A stretch of 64,000 nucleotides of DNA from Latrodectus hesperus (lineage: Eukaryota; Arthropoda; Arachnida; Araneae; Theridiidae): contig CM075851.1 of assembly GCA_037975125.1 (NCBI GenBank), forward strand, positions 125,051,134-125,115,133, given 5' to 3'. The notes below the pieces were generated by a model that was given only the letters and a program-made list of their open reading frames with translations, had not been told where the DNA came from and searched no databases. Numbering within the stretch: position 1 is the stretch's first letter; every line of letters begins with the position of its first letter. The translations under genes and the position numbers were made by a program. Of this stretch, positions 26,309 to 51,620 are shown one piece after another.

Positions 26309-27655
26309 TTTATAAGAAAATCATATTAAAGAGAATTTTAAGTCACATCCCAATAATTCTAGAAGGCAACTAACCTGACAGTTTCTGTCACAAAAATAAA
26401 GAAAAGAGCACTGGCTACATCGCTTGAGATTATCATTCCTAAAATGATAACAGAAGTTCAGAATGAGCTATTTTTTCCAGCTTAGTATATTAAGAACTAT
26501 AGTTAATTATCCATACATAATAAACATAATGAATCAGAATAAAACTCTGTTTACATAGATTAATCATTTAGAAACTCCAAATAAAACAAAAAATCTCCAA
26601 CAGAAATTTAGAGCATGTTTTACATTCAAGAACAAAATTTTAGCTTACATTTATTTAATGATATAGAAATTGACTAAATATGTTTAAAAATTTAATAACT
26701 AAATTGCATCATTTATAAAATTTATTTAAAAATTTCACTTGTATTACTAAGTGGATAATACACTAAATCCCTCATTATAATGTTTCACTCTTTTTTGAAT
26801 TAGTATTCCTAAATCTATACTAATCACATTGCAGTCACAACTTATGAAAACTTAAGCGTTTTTTTAATAAATTAATATTATCAACCCCTGCAAAAATAAC
26901 TTATGATTGCTATCATTAAAGACTAAATTCTACCTAATATCAGAAAAAACTTGATTTTACAGATTTTAGATAGCTTAATATATTAAAGATATATATTAAC
27001 CTTTTGTTTATCCACATTTAATGATTACCTAATATTCTATCTTAATACATTTGGTAATAAATAAATGGATAAAGATAATGGTTAATGTTTTTGTTGATTT
27101 ACATAAGCAAATGGTTAATATTTATAGAACACAAGTTAGTTCTTACAAAATAGGGGAATAAGCTGTGAGAAATATATAAAAAAAGTTTTGAAATAATTAT
27201 TGGTCTGATATTCATCATAGAAGATTAAAGTGATTAGTTAATGCAGATAATTTTAAGTTAATGTATGATTGAATGAAAAACGATGGATATAAAGAATTTG
27301 TTTTGTACAAATTGGTGATAGAATTTAATTAAAAAACTTCTTCGTAAATATATATACATATATATATTTACAGTTTACATACTTTATATAGTATGATCGA
27401 TTCTATGAGTAATATAATCAGCAGACAGTAAAATGTATTTTAAATGCATCTCAAAAGCAATCTACTCTTAAGCAGTTATATATAATTCAGAGAATAAAAT
27501 ATTTAATAACATGGACAGTCTAATTTTTTTTTATTTAAGGAAAAAACATACTTTTTAAAACAATAATCACAAATAAGACTCCTAAATTCATTGCTCAAGA
27601 CATATGCATACGGTTTTGAAGAAACAATCAATTCTCCCGGTTCAAAATCAGACAT
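3190..27655 (-). CDS. SMYD3: SMYD3-like SET and MYND domain lysine methyltransferase
   Basis: Twelve minus-strand exons join in frame with GT-AG introns: 27552-27655, 26375-26438, 25589-25699, 24172-24241, 21827-21954, 21430-21497, 20583-20691, 18648-18758, 10876-10981, 7912-8089, 3947-4055 and 3190-3291. They encode 419 residues (human SMYD3 has 428). The MYND zinc finger is complete: C29, C32, C42, C45, C51, C55, H63 and C67. The SET core includes C-x-N-S-F near 161-165, D187-H-S-C-D-P-D193 (family consensus NHSCxPN) and the catalytic-type tyrosine in SYISS (Y223). The post-SET zinc cysteines are C245, C247 and C250. The C-terminal 165 residues match the helical TPR-like domain, for example LEIAFDACITLQKWTDALIF. 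Family members methylate histone and cytoplasmic protein lysines using S-adenosylmethionine. Odd points: the N-terminal GxG cofactor loop expected about 20 residues upstream is missing, and two conserved Asn are Asp. Assignment to SMYD3 rather than SMYD1 or SMYD2 rests on the C-terminal domain and length. Intron 8 is enlarged by an LTR element. Confidence 0.93.
6529..6612 (+). pseudogene. Fragment resembling half a PHD-type zinc finger
   Basis: One plus-strand frame reads VTCLKCNSVQHYLMNCAGL, a C-x2-C ... H-x4-C pattern. It resembles the second half of PHD-type fingers found in some retroelement proteins and chromatin proteins. Stops lie on both sides and no splice-consistent exon is apparent. 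It sits inside intron 10 of the SMYD3-like gene, opposite in strand. It is most likely a scrap of a decayed mobile element occupying roughly 6340-6720, a block less AT-rich than its surroundings. The family is not identified. Confidence 0.3.
9896..10005. repeat. Degenerate short tandem repeat
   Basis: Several imperfect copies of a purine-rich unit containing ATGATGCAAATGGGCACAAA and AAAAAAATGATGCA follow each other, with spacers of differing length. The array is in intron 9 of the SMYD3-like gene. Short reading frames crossing it on both strands are artefacts of the repeat. Confidence 0.6.
10080..10740. other. Unidentified less AT-rich block in SMYD3 intron 9
   Basis: This 0.66-kb block is clearly less AT-rich than the surrounding intron and has partial open frames on both strands (135 codons on the minus strand, 10297-10704; shorter ones on the plus strand). 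No frame gives a domain I recognise, and no splice sites in phase with the gene were found. It is probably an old mobile-element or pseudogene insertion of unknown family. Confidence 0.35.
12576..12629. repeat. Two adjacent small inverted repeats
   Basis: An 18-bp perfect palindrome (TATGTAATATATTACATA, 12576-12593) is followed by a 9-bp inverted repeat AAAAGGCCC/GGGCCTTTT (12596-12604 and 12621-12629) with a 16-base spacer. Both are inside intron 8 of the SMYD3-like gene. No function is apparent. Confidence 0.6.
12822..12902. repeat. Three-arm inverted repeat (hairpin cluster)
   Basis: A 20-base arm GAATTATTTTCTTTCAATCA occurs at 12822-12841, inverted at 12847-12866, and direct again at 12883-12902. 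Arms 2 and 3 extend to a perfect 26-bp inverted repeat (12847-12872 and 12877-12902) with a 4-base loop. Arms 1 and 2 form a 20-bp hairpin with a 5-base loop. The structure is in intron 8, about 550 bases left of the LTR element. Confidence 0.9.
13451..13622 (-). repeat. 3' LTR of the gypsy element
   Basis: On the plus strand it starts TGTAGTATAT and ends AATACTACA, giving short inverted ends. It is the 3' LTR because the element runs on the minus strand and the polypurine tract abuts it. It lacks a 4-base TTTC-type insertion that the other LTR has. Confidence 0.92.
13623..13634 (-). promoter_or_regulatory. Polypurine tract of the gypsy element
   Basis: Read on the minus strand, AGTGTGGGAGAA stands directly before the 3' LTR. 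This is the position and composition expected for the plus-strand primer of an LTR retrotransposon. Confidence 0.75.
13640..14770 (-). pseudogene. Gypsy integrase (pol C-terminal part), broken
   Basis: Minus-strand translation shows the N-terminal zinc-binding region (LHHTHLG, then CRSC), the catalytic core from about 14526 (MDARSKWPEV; VSDNASIFT; HPATNGLAERNVK) with the D, D and E of the DDE triad, and a C-terminal stretch (RTYANNKLTWKFGIV then IKLDDGKTIKRH) typical of gypsy integrases. In-frame stops interrupt the zinc region and the segment just before the core, so it is a pseudogene. Confidence 0.9.
15188..16462 (-). pseudogene. Gypsy reverse transcriptase and RNase H, broken
   Basis: The frame from 16462 to 15710 contains reverse transcriptase motifs in order: SPLVVIPKPDGSVRLCVDY, ALDLFKAYY, RLSFGIKSAP and the YFDDI active-site box. 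After a frame break near 15600-15710 the frame from 15580 continues with FLGMVTYYSKFLPNAS, then the RNase H segment (VVACDASPTGIAGVLSH, and SQLDREAL). Length and order match Ty3/gypsy pol. The frame break and stops make it non-functional. Confidence 0.93.
16600..16760 (-). pseudogene. Gypsy protease region
   Basis: Minus-strand translation gives KFEVDFGAGFSLLPKKAFDL. This fits the aspartic protease active-site box, usually D-T/S-G-A followed by a hydrophobic stretch. Here the second residue is Phe, which would be unusual in an active enzyme. It lies between the gag zinc-knuckle region and reverse transcriptase, as expected. Confidence 0.7.
17034..17812 (-). pseudogene. Gypsy gag gene, frameshifted
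   Basis: A frame opens at 17812 just downstream of the primer-binding site (MDTEQFAALLKV) and runs to 17480; a second frame (17483-17034) takes over. The latter holds capsid-like segments such as FQNESVSDYVAALRKFTSTC and AQFIRELKDDFIREKLL, then a basic tail (KRNFSQKRNRSNS). These are typical of retrotransposon gag. A CCHC-like knuckle (CGRSNHLSQEC) follows further downstream. A single indel near 17480 would explain the change of frame. Confidence 0.88.
17827..17839 (-). promoter_or_regulatory. Primer-binding site, tRNA-Ser(GCT) type
   Basis: Minus strand reads TGGCGACGAGGAT, six bases inside the 5' LTR. It is complementary to the 3' end of animal tRNA-Ser(GCT) (ATCCTCGTCG plus CCA) over 13 bases. 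This site would prime minus-strand DNA synthesis. Confidence 0.85.
17846..18022 (-). repeat. 5' LTR of the gypsy element
   Basis: 177 bp, starting TGTAGTATAT and ending AATACTACA on the plus strand. It matches the other LTR except for six substitutions, a 1-base and a 4-base indel. The duplicated target TTCTC follows directly at 18023-18027. Confidence 0.93.
22986..23035. repeat. Perfect 24-bp hairpin with 2-base loop
   Basis: The arms at 22986-23009 and 23012-23035 are exact reverse complements, separated only by CA. The core of the arm is TTGCATAATTGAATAA. It lies in intron 4 of the SMYD3-like gene (minus strand order) and matches no element here. Confidence 0.92.
24570..24643. repeat. (TA)n microsatellite
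   Basis: About 74 bases of uninterrupted AT dinucleotide repeat in an intron of the SMYD3-like gene. Confidence 0.97.
26090..26112. repeat. (AAAT)n microsatellite
   Basis: Five or so tandem AAAT units in the intron between SMYD3 exons 2 and 3. It is short and of no evident function. Confidence 0.85.
26244..26308. repeat. (TA)n microsatellite
   Basis: About 65 bases of TA repeat, some 65 bases from the donor site of SMYD3 exon 2. Confidence 0.97.
27144..27347 (+). repeat. Second copy of the PCCB promoter-proximal segment
   Basis: This segment inside SMYD3 intron 1 is a diverged direct copy of 28038-28255. The core (27243-27283) differs from 28148-28189 by one substitution and one indel in 42 bases; it includes TGTATGATTGAATGAAAAAC. 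Shared blocks on both sides (TACAAAATAGGG at the left end, AAAAACTT-CGTAA at the right) keep the same order. The copies are about 0.9 kb apart. PCCB exon 1 is not included in the copy. Confidence 0.85.
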
Positions 27656-28279
27656 TTTATAAAAAAAATTCCAAAAAATTGTGTTTAAATTAAACGTGTC
27701 ATATTTTTTAAGCTTGATAAATTCAAAAACGATTCAAGCGATTATGAAATCTTGCTTTAAAAGATGCGGCAAAACAGAGAATCAATGAGAGCAGATTTGC
27801 ATAAGTAAATAAACAATCGTATATTGCCAATTTTAAAGAGCTATTTTTATAGAGAAATGTGTCCTAAGCATTTTTTATTAGAAGTTCTTATTATACAAAT
27901 TCAAATCCAATCAATAAAAAAAGCAGGGATATTAATGTCAGTTGAATTATTGTGAGAATATTATTGAAATAACAATTAAATAAGTTTATCGTCAGCCGGC
28001 ATCAAAATTACCCTCCCTGAACATGCGAGTTATTCCCTACAAAATAGGGAAAAATTTCATAAGAAGCAGGCTAAAAAGTTTTACGCAAGAGGAAAAGTTT
28101 TGAAAGAGTTCTGTCGTCTGTTAGCCGTCCCGTGAGATTGATGTGATGCAGATAAATTTTAAGTTGATGTATGATTGAATGAAAAACGAGGAAGAGAGAA
28201 TTTGTTAACTCTGTACATGTTGGTGATGGTATTTTTTAGCTGAAAAACTTCGTAACTTTTTTCAAATATAAATAACAAA
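27656..28279. promoter_or_regulatory. Divergent promoter region between SMYD3-like gene and PCCB
   Basis: The 624 bases between the two start codons must hold both 5' UTRs and core promoters, unless upstream noncoding exons exist. The segment at 27990-28140 is less AT-rich than the surrounding DNA, including CGTCAGCCGGCATC and GTTAGCCGTCCCGTGAGA. I see no convincing TATA box placed for either gene. The PCCB side (28038-28255) is duplicated in SMYD3 intron 1. Transcription start sites cannot be placed from sequence alone. Confidence 0.6.
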
Positions 28280-44353
<16,074 letters not shown>

Positions 44354-45840
44354 ATCTTGGGATTTCAAATATTATTTTCATATTATTTTAAGAATTCAAG
44401 ATGCAAATCTAATCAAGCAATTTTGCAAAATCTGATTTTTCTTTTTCACTGTTATGGGAAATCCAAATTTTTTGCTTCGTAATCTTGTAGAATCTCATTT
44501 TTTAATGGTAATTTAAGCAAATGAATATCTTTTATTTGAAATCAATGTTAAGAAATTTATTTTTTAACAGTGTGCCACTTCATAATTTACTTTTCGTGCA
44601 TTAATTTGTTTTTACAAACTTTTGTATTGAAGAGTTATTTAAAAAGTGTGTGGATATCCTTCATAAAATAATTTTGCTTTTTTATTTTGAACTCTAATTT
44701 TTAATGTAGTTAGAATAACTTTATCTTTTTTTGTGTATGTATCATTTTTATATTTACAAAAATCTGGTTCATCATAATTATGAATGTTTCTTGCTCCATT
44801 TTGATATACATAAACTTTGGAAAATTTAAACATTGTTAAAGAGATTAATCTAGCAATCTTATTTATTCGTTTTTTGCTTTAAAATTTATCTCGTCCATTA
44901 TTTTAAATTTGTAGCTTGACAAATCTGCTTATGTATTTTATGCATAATATTGATTTCAATGTGTACATGCTTGAAAATAATGACTGATTTTTTTAATTCT
45001 ATGTTTTTATTTATTATGCTTTAATCAAAATTTATTTAACTTTAGTATTAAACAGTTATTTCTGAATGAAATAATTATTAATTCAATACATGTGTGCATT
45101 TGTTGGAAAATGAAAATTGTGATTTTATTTAAACCACAAACGTTTTTTTTTAAATATTAGTTATATGTTTAATAATATGGTACAGATATATATACAAAGT
45201 ATTTTCTTTATTTTATGCATAGATAAGTTGTGTGTGTGTTTTAAAAAATCACTTGTTTCTAAAATTTTCAAGGTGATTTAATAATGTGAATTTTGCAATT
45301 CTGTCATACTTAGAATTCTGAAAAAATACTTAAATTTTTTTTATTCAAGATTACCTAATAAGCATGAAGACAAAGCAAATTCTAACTAATTTATGTAATA
45401 AAGTACAATTTTTTATATTCATTGTAGTCTTCAAATTTGCATTTATTTGTTGTAATTTTATTCAGAAAACATTTCTCAATTTCACATCAGAATTAAAATT
45501 ATGTATGCATATGAATTTGAAATTTATATGAAAAATATATATTTTTGTTATTTTATATAAAATTTTTAGAACAAAAAAGAAATATATGATATGGTATTTT
45601 CTGCTATTAATTATAGTATTGTTAAATGATCTGATATTAATATATTTTACTTTTTATTATGGTTCCTACTTAAAATGTTAACAAATTCATTATATACATT
45701 TATTTGTTTTGCTGAAAAAAGTGTTCGTTTTCAATTCTTATATAAAAAGAAATTGCTACTCAAATATATATGTTATATTTTTGATATATTTGTACATTTA
45801 TAAAATGTTTGTTGATATACACTTATTGATCAATAAATAT
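44354..45840 (+). other. PCCB: Probable 3' UTR of PCCB
   Basis: After the stop at 44351-44353 the sequence is AT-rich without coding signal. The first canonical AATAAA is at 45397-45402 and another is at 45832-45837; either could end the transcript. An earlier ATTAAA variant is near 45047. Which one is used cannot be told from sequence. Confidence 0.4.
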
Positions 45841-47362
45841 TTTATTCTAAGTTTATATCTCTTGATTATAAGTGGTGTGTGAAAATTATTTCCTTTTAGT
45901 TTGATATTATTTGCCATCTCCAAGAAATTCTATCAATTTAGTGTAAAATGTGTATCAAATATATTAAGAATTAATCAGTTAGAAAATTAGTTTTTAGGAA
46001 ATTAATAAATGAATTATAGAGACAAATTATACTAAATTAGAAATAATTTATTGAATTTTAAAAAATTTTGATTGCTATGTTGCATGTAATTAATTTTCTT
46101 AATCTCGCAAATTTTTTGTCAATTTTCCCTTTTTAATGTGCAAGAATTCAGAAGGTTAAAAGTTAATAATTTAAAAATTGATTCATGCAGTATAGTTAAT
46201 TGTATGATCCAATTACAAGACAAAATTGATTAAATAATCTACACTCTGGTCCTTAAATCTGAGGTTTGACTTCTTGCTCTAATGAGAGTAATTATGGTGA
46301 TTAGGGATTTATTTTAAACTGTAGGTATCTGTAAATCGTTCAAATCATCAAGTAAATTTCCAAAAGTGTAAAGTAATCTAAAGTTAATAGTTAAACTATA
46401 GTTTTTGAATTTCATTTAATATTTAAACAACTTTTTATAACTCATACCAAGCTCCCATGATATTCATATTTTGTTTTTCTTGTTTTAGAACTTTTCACCA
46501 AATATTTTGTTAAAGTTTGATTGTACAATCAAAATCATTAAGACATGTTGATGTGCCATTCTAGTATGTTTCTGCAGATGGTAATTCTAAAGAAAATCAT
46601 TAGAAATGATAACATTTCCTCATATCCAACAAATAGCCAATCTACATATTTACATACATGTAGCCACTTATAAGTGACATTCATGTTTTAACAAACAACT
46701 GTTTAATGAAGTTCAATATATATTTTCTCTCTTTTGTGTGTATGTGAAATAAAATTTAATTATCATAGAGGGCAAACTTATTCTGTATAGAAAAATTGAA
46801 TTAGATTCTCTCACTGAATGAATTTCACACTTAATTGAATTGGATTCTTTTTTAATCCAGTTCAATCTTGATTTTTTTATTATATTATGAAACATTTAAC
46901 ATGTTTAAATGCATGAATCTTACAACTTTTCCACGCGTGATTTCTCTTTTTTAATCATCAATATATTTGTTATTTGATTCTAAATTGCAACCAATCTATA
47001 TATCTTTTGTTTACTATTTTGCTGGTTCTTAGAAATCGTATCATTCTAGATTTGCCTTTATGATCACCATGCCCTAGCACTAGCAGCTCTCTTCGATAGT
47101 GGTAAGTCTCGGGTTTGATCGCACCCACTGATGAACAATGAGAAATATTTTTCCTCTGCTTTTTGCCAATAGTTCTGTCAAAATGAAGGTTTGTAGTTAC
47201 CGAATAACAGAATATATTCCTAACGGTTATTATATATTTAGATGATTTTTTATGCAATGTAAGTTTAACAAGTAATTTTAATTAATATTATTTTACAGAT
47301 AAAGTTAAAAAAGATTTGATAAATGTGGACTATTTCATAATAAAAAATATATATATATAAAT
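45841..47362. other. Intergenic, mostly featureless
   Basis: AT-rich DNA with no exon recognised. A weak tRNA-B-box-like string (CGGGTTTGATCGCACCC) near 47110 may be the relic of another SINE, but no ends are visible. Confidence 0.4.
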
Positions 47363-47372
47363 AAAAAATCCT

Positions 47373-47769
47373 AGGGGGCCGTGGTAGCCTAGTGGTTAGG
47401 GTATCGGCCTTCCATCCGGAAGGGTGGGGTTCGATTCCCAATGCCGCCAAAGACCCATCGAGTACATGCGATATACGTGCTCCTTAAATCTGTGGAATCG
47501 AAAGTCCTGTGGTCGGTCGTTGAGCAGTTACCATGGGTGCAATGGTCTGGAGAAATTTACTCCCCCTTCAGATCAATGCCAAAATTGAGGGAGTAGATCC
47601 TCTGGTGCTGCCATCTATCGGAGGAATTGAAGAGCAAAAAGTCGTACTTTCACCTTTATGGTGCTCTGATTAAAAAACGAAAGACGCTCCCAATTAACTT
47701 AAATTCGCATAGCCAAGGCATAGCGAGCTTGGCTTGTCCAAGTGTCATTAGTAACAACAACAACACAAC
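47373..47769 (+). mobile_element. tRNA-derived SINE, family B
   Basis: A tRNA-like head begins GGGGGCCGTGGTAGCCTAG and has an A-box-like TAGCCTAGTGG and a B box GGTTCGATTCC. About 320 bp of unrelated body follow, ending in an ACAACAACAAC-type tail. Exact 10-bp target duplications AAAAAATCCT flank it (47363-47372 and 47770-47779), so the ends are firm. The body is less AT-rich than the surroundings. It is not a functional tRNA gene: the acceptor stem does not pair properly. Confidence 0.88.
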
Positions 47770-48059
47770 AAAAAATCCTTTCCGAAGGTGGATAATCAAA
47801 TCTTTTACTATAACCTACGGTTGTTTGGTTGTTTACTATGCGGTTTTAAATTGTGCTGATTATACATACTATATTCGAATACTTATTTCTAAACTTTTTA
47901 ATCTATGAAATATTAAAAAAAATTTTTTTTCTTCTGTCAAAACCTTTCAACAACACTAAAAACGAAATTCTTTTTTAAGTTTGATACACACTTTAGTTTA
48001 TTTGACTATTAATTCAAAAATATTTTATTGAGTTTATTTGAAGACACTCATCGCTGAAA

Positions 48060-48233
48060 GCCTAGCTAGTAATCGAATGATTAGCGCTCGTGTCATCGGT
48101 TCAACAATTCGTCGTTTCGAATCCCACCCTGGGTTTAGTTGTTTGTAGTGGTTTGGAATCGACTTTTTAAGCCTTTAGTTTCCGATCTAATTAGCCCTTG
48201 TGTCCAAAAATAACACCGAGTGACAAACAAATT
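48060..48233 (+). mobile_element. tRNA-derived SINE, family E (best-preserved copy)
   Basis: A head with B box CGTTTCGAATCCCACC and a body with TTAGCCCTTGTGTCCAAAAA, bounded by the exact 10-bp duplication ATCGCTGAAA (48050-48059 and 48234-48243). The 174-bp length is typical of a short tRNA-SINE. Two older relatives lie in PCCB introns 1 and 13. Confidence 0.8.
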
Positions 48234-48731
48234 ATCGCTGAAAAGGAAATCGTTGTTTTCTCGTAAAAACGTTTGGAATTTTTAAATTTTGAGAATAAGA
48301 GGAGAAAGATCACATGTGAAAGGAAAATGTTTTTGATAGTTTGTCTTTCTTCTTTTTCTTGATTGACCGTTTACTCTGACATTTTATTTCTGAAATGTTT
48401 TCTCTTTTGGAAACGCATTTATTCTGTTCCACTGATATAGAAATGAAGTTTTACATCAGTTATCTGGTTGTGAAACAATAAAGTGTAGATAAAAAAAACT
48501 AAATTGCTCTTTGTTAAATTTTATCTGAAAATTAAATTATTCATCTGTACAAAAGAAAAATCCATTTTTTATCAAACAATTAATTAAATGCATCTTCTTT
48601 ATACAAAGAGATCAATACTTTGTAATCAAGAGATAAAAATGCTTAAACTTGTTCTTCATTCTCCGTATTAAAATAATCAAAACATTTATTTAAAGTTTTA
48701 TATCTTGAAATGAATGCATTTAAGCATGTAA

Positions 48732-49014
48732 ACTAAACTAAACTCCATGGCACGACAGCCCATGTGGGCCAAGGCCTACAGTGCCCATAGCTGTTTTCAT
48801 GACCGAGGGCCCTGGGGTGCGAAGCATATGTCCCAGTTAGGTGGTTAGCCTAACGTAAGACCCCCAGTGTTTAGTTCCCAAGCATGCTTGGTACTCAGTT
48901 AATCGACCCACTGATGAAGGGATGAAAGGCTGAGTCAACCTTGCCCAGCCCGAGGATCGAATCTCGGACCTGTGTCATGGGAGCGTGAAACGCTGCCACT
49001 AAGCCACCGGGCTT
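48732..49014 (-). mobile_element. tRNA-derived SINE, family C
   Basis: On the minus strand the element starts GAAGCCCGGTGGCTTAGTGG (A box TGGCTTAGTGG). It has a B-box-like AGATTCGATCC and pairs GCCCG with CGGGC at the ends of the tRNA-like head. A 15-bp target duplication, CATTTAAGCATGTAA, flanks it exactly (48717-48731 and 49015-49029). This is a different family from the others, with a distinct 200-bp body. Confidence 0.9.
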
Positions 49015-49029
49015 CATTTAAGCATGTAA

Positions 49030-51620
49030 GCCTACTTTTATTTTCTGATCTCATATTTCCAAAGTCTGCACAAAATAAACAAAATCAAGAAAACATTGAG
49101 TATGCTACCGGTTTAGACAAAGAAGACTTCGAACTTAATACTCTACGGGACACTGAAAATGCAGGACTAATAAGGACTGATCAGAAAGTGTTGAAGGTGG
49201 GCAAACAGACCGAGAGTGAACGATACATAGAAATTGTGTGAAACGAATCATAAGTGATCTTTATTTTCTTTACAGAGCGAAAACAGCAAGGTCGGAGTTA
49301 CTCAAAGCAACAGATCTTGATAGAATCAATGAGAGTATGGATGGCTTCCTGAAGAATGGTATTTCCTTGTCAACCATTTACCACAGTTTATTTTCTGAAT
49401 GTGGCACTCCCTGCAAATGGCTTCTAATAACATAGCAAATATGATGGATTGGCAAGAGATCAAGACAAAATGGTGGCCTGGGATTCTCATTGCATTTTCC
49501 TAAGATTTGTTTAAAAGTAAAGATTTGATTAACAGAGTACATCTTCCTTTTCTGAAATCACATTGATATTCATCAATAATGATTTTTATGATAGGATATA
49601 AATTGTTAAAATGTGCCTTTGAAAATTTTTAATAAGCACTATATAATAAGCATATTCTTTAACTCTCACAATTCACAACAATAAGTGAATAAGTTATTTG
49701 GTTTGTTGAATGGATGGATATGTAGATAGTTTTTTTCTGGACACTTTCTTTCCAAATTTCTTTTTTCTCCTGGACAGAGATTAATTAGATACTTGTCTGA
49801 TCATTTATCTCTCTATAATAATCCTGATAGTATATAGGCTTCCAGCTTTTGATTTTATATTTGATTAAAAGAGACTGAATCTATTGAAAGGATGATTTAC
49901 TAATTCTTAAACCTCAATATTATCTACCATATATTAGACAACAACTTTTATTAATGTACTATATATAAAGTACATATATAAATATAATTTTATATTGCAT
50001 TTATATAGTTGCTTTTTTATATTTACATTTATTATATATTGTTTTTGAATATGCTTTTTATCGAAAGCAAGTTGTACTCATTTTTATGAAATACCGAACA
50101 TAAATTCCCAAATATTAACATAAATTTTGCATACAAGAATGTAGCATTTATATCCTGTTGTGCAGCAAATGGTAAAGATAGAAATCAGGATGTGAGATTT
50201 TTATACAACATAACTATAATTTTTTGAAGCAAAGCATGTTCAATGAATTTGTCAAAACTTAATTTACTGTTGTATATTTAAAAAAAAATATTTTCTCAGA
50301 TACATTGCCTGTCCATTTATCTCTTTCTTTAATGTTATTTTTCTAATTCTATAATTCATTCTTCGTAAAAGCAATTATCATTCTTTTGTTTTGTTTGTCA
50401 CCTTCTACTGTTAAAGCCCTTTACTCTTGTATATAAGTTATTTTTGCACAGTTCCTTCATCATTATCATAAATTTTCTCATTAAGTAAGTTTTAACGTAC
50501 AGAATAATGCTATTATCTTTTCTTCTACCACCATCGAGATAGAAAAAAAGATTTGGAATCTAGCAGAATGTAAATCCTATTTAGGTTCTGCGAATTACTT
50601 ATTCGTCGCACAGATTGTGCAGTACTCAATCCTGAGAAACCCAAAAAACGTAAAGAAAAAATTCAGATATGGTTGCAATTTTTTTTAATCTTTTGATTTG
50701 TTTGGAGCCTAGCCGATATTGTTAAGAGAATGCTGTAATATATTTTCTGCTAAGTTTTGGTTGCTTTGTTTTATTTTCAAACAAGAGTTCATAATTTGCA
50801 AAATTGTATCGTTAAGATTTACAGACTTTGAATTGTTCAAGATTTTGGAAAACTAATATAAATAGTGGAAATAAGAAAAGGCATGCAAGAGTGATATATT
50901 TTAAGTTTTCATAGTTCTATATTTAATTATATATGTAATTAATATATTGGATTACACACACACAGAAAATACTCAATGATTTTACTATTCTAAAGCAGTA
51001 TGCTTAAACAAAATTGTAGAATTACATATCTTTTCTTTCTTATTTTCTTTTCTTAGAAAAAAATGCTTGCAGTCTAGAAAAAGAGTTTTTGCTATAGCAC
51101 AATTCTCTGTACCTATCCTAGAGTTGAGCTCTAGAAAAGCAACTGGGTCAAATGATAAAATACATTGAATTTAGAAGCTAATGTCCCTTATCATCACAAC
51201 GACGTTATACGCATTTTTCAATTACAGCCACATGGCTTTTGCTCGGCATCAAGTATAGTGAGAAAAAATGGAGAAGGAACTCCAGAGCGAGATATGATAC
51301 CTCAGTAGTATGGAAAAGTGTGTGGAAAGAAAACAACACAAAAATACAAACAAAAGACCGTGAGCTGATGACAGCTCCGAATAAGATACAAAATCCGAAT
51401 AATGAAGAGAAACTATATACAGAAAATTTATAGCTCTTAAGGGCGGTACTTAGCAAGTTTAGAGAAACGCACAACCAATCAGGTGTGTGTAATTGGGAGA
51501 GGGGTACAATACAATGGTTAATAGCTCTATATACACATTTTTTACAAATAAATTTGAAAATCTTGGTTATAATACAACACGGAACACAAACAAATGATTT
51601 GCAGCTGCCACTGCAGTAAT
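49030..51620. other. Intergenic, no feature recognised
   Basis: Mostly AT-rich. Short open frames (49238-49435 and 51205-51636) have no recognisable domain and no conserved splice context. The part from about 51190 to 51540 is less AT-rich and adjoins the minisatellite; it may be the 3' part of the LINE remnant at 52277-52930. Confidence 0.35.
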
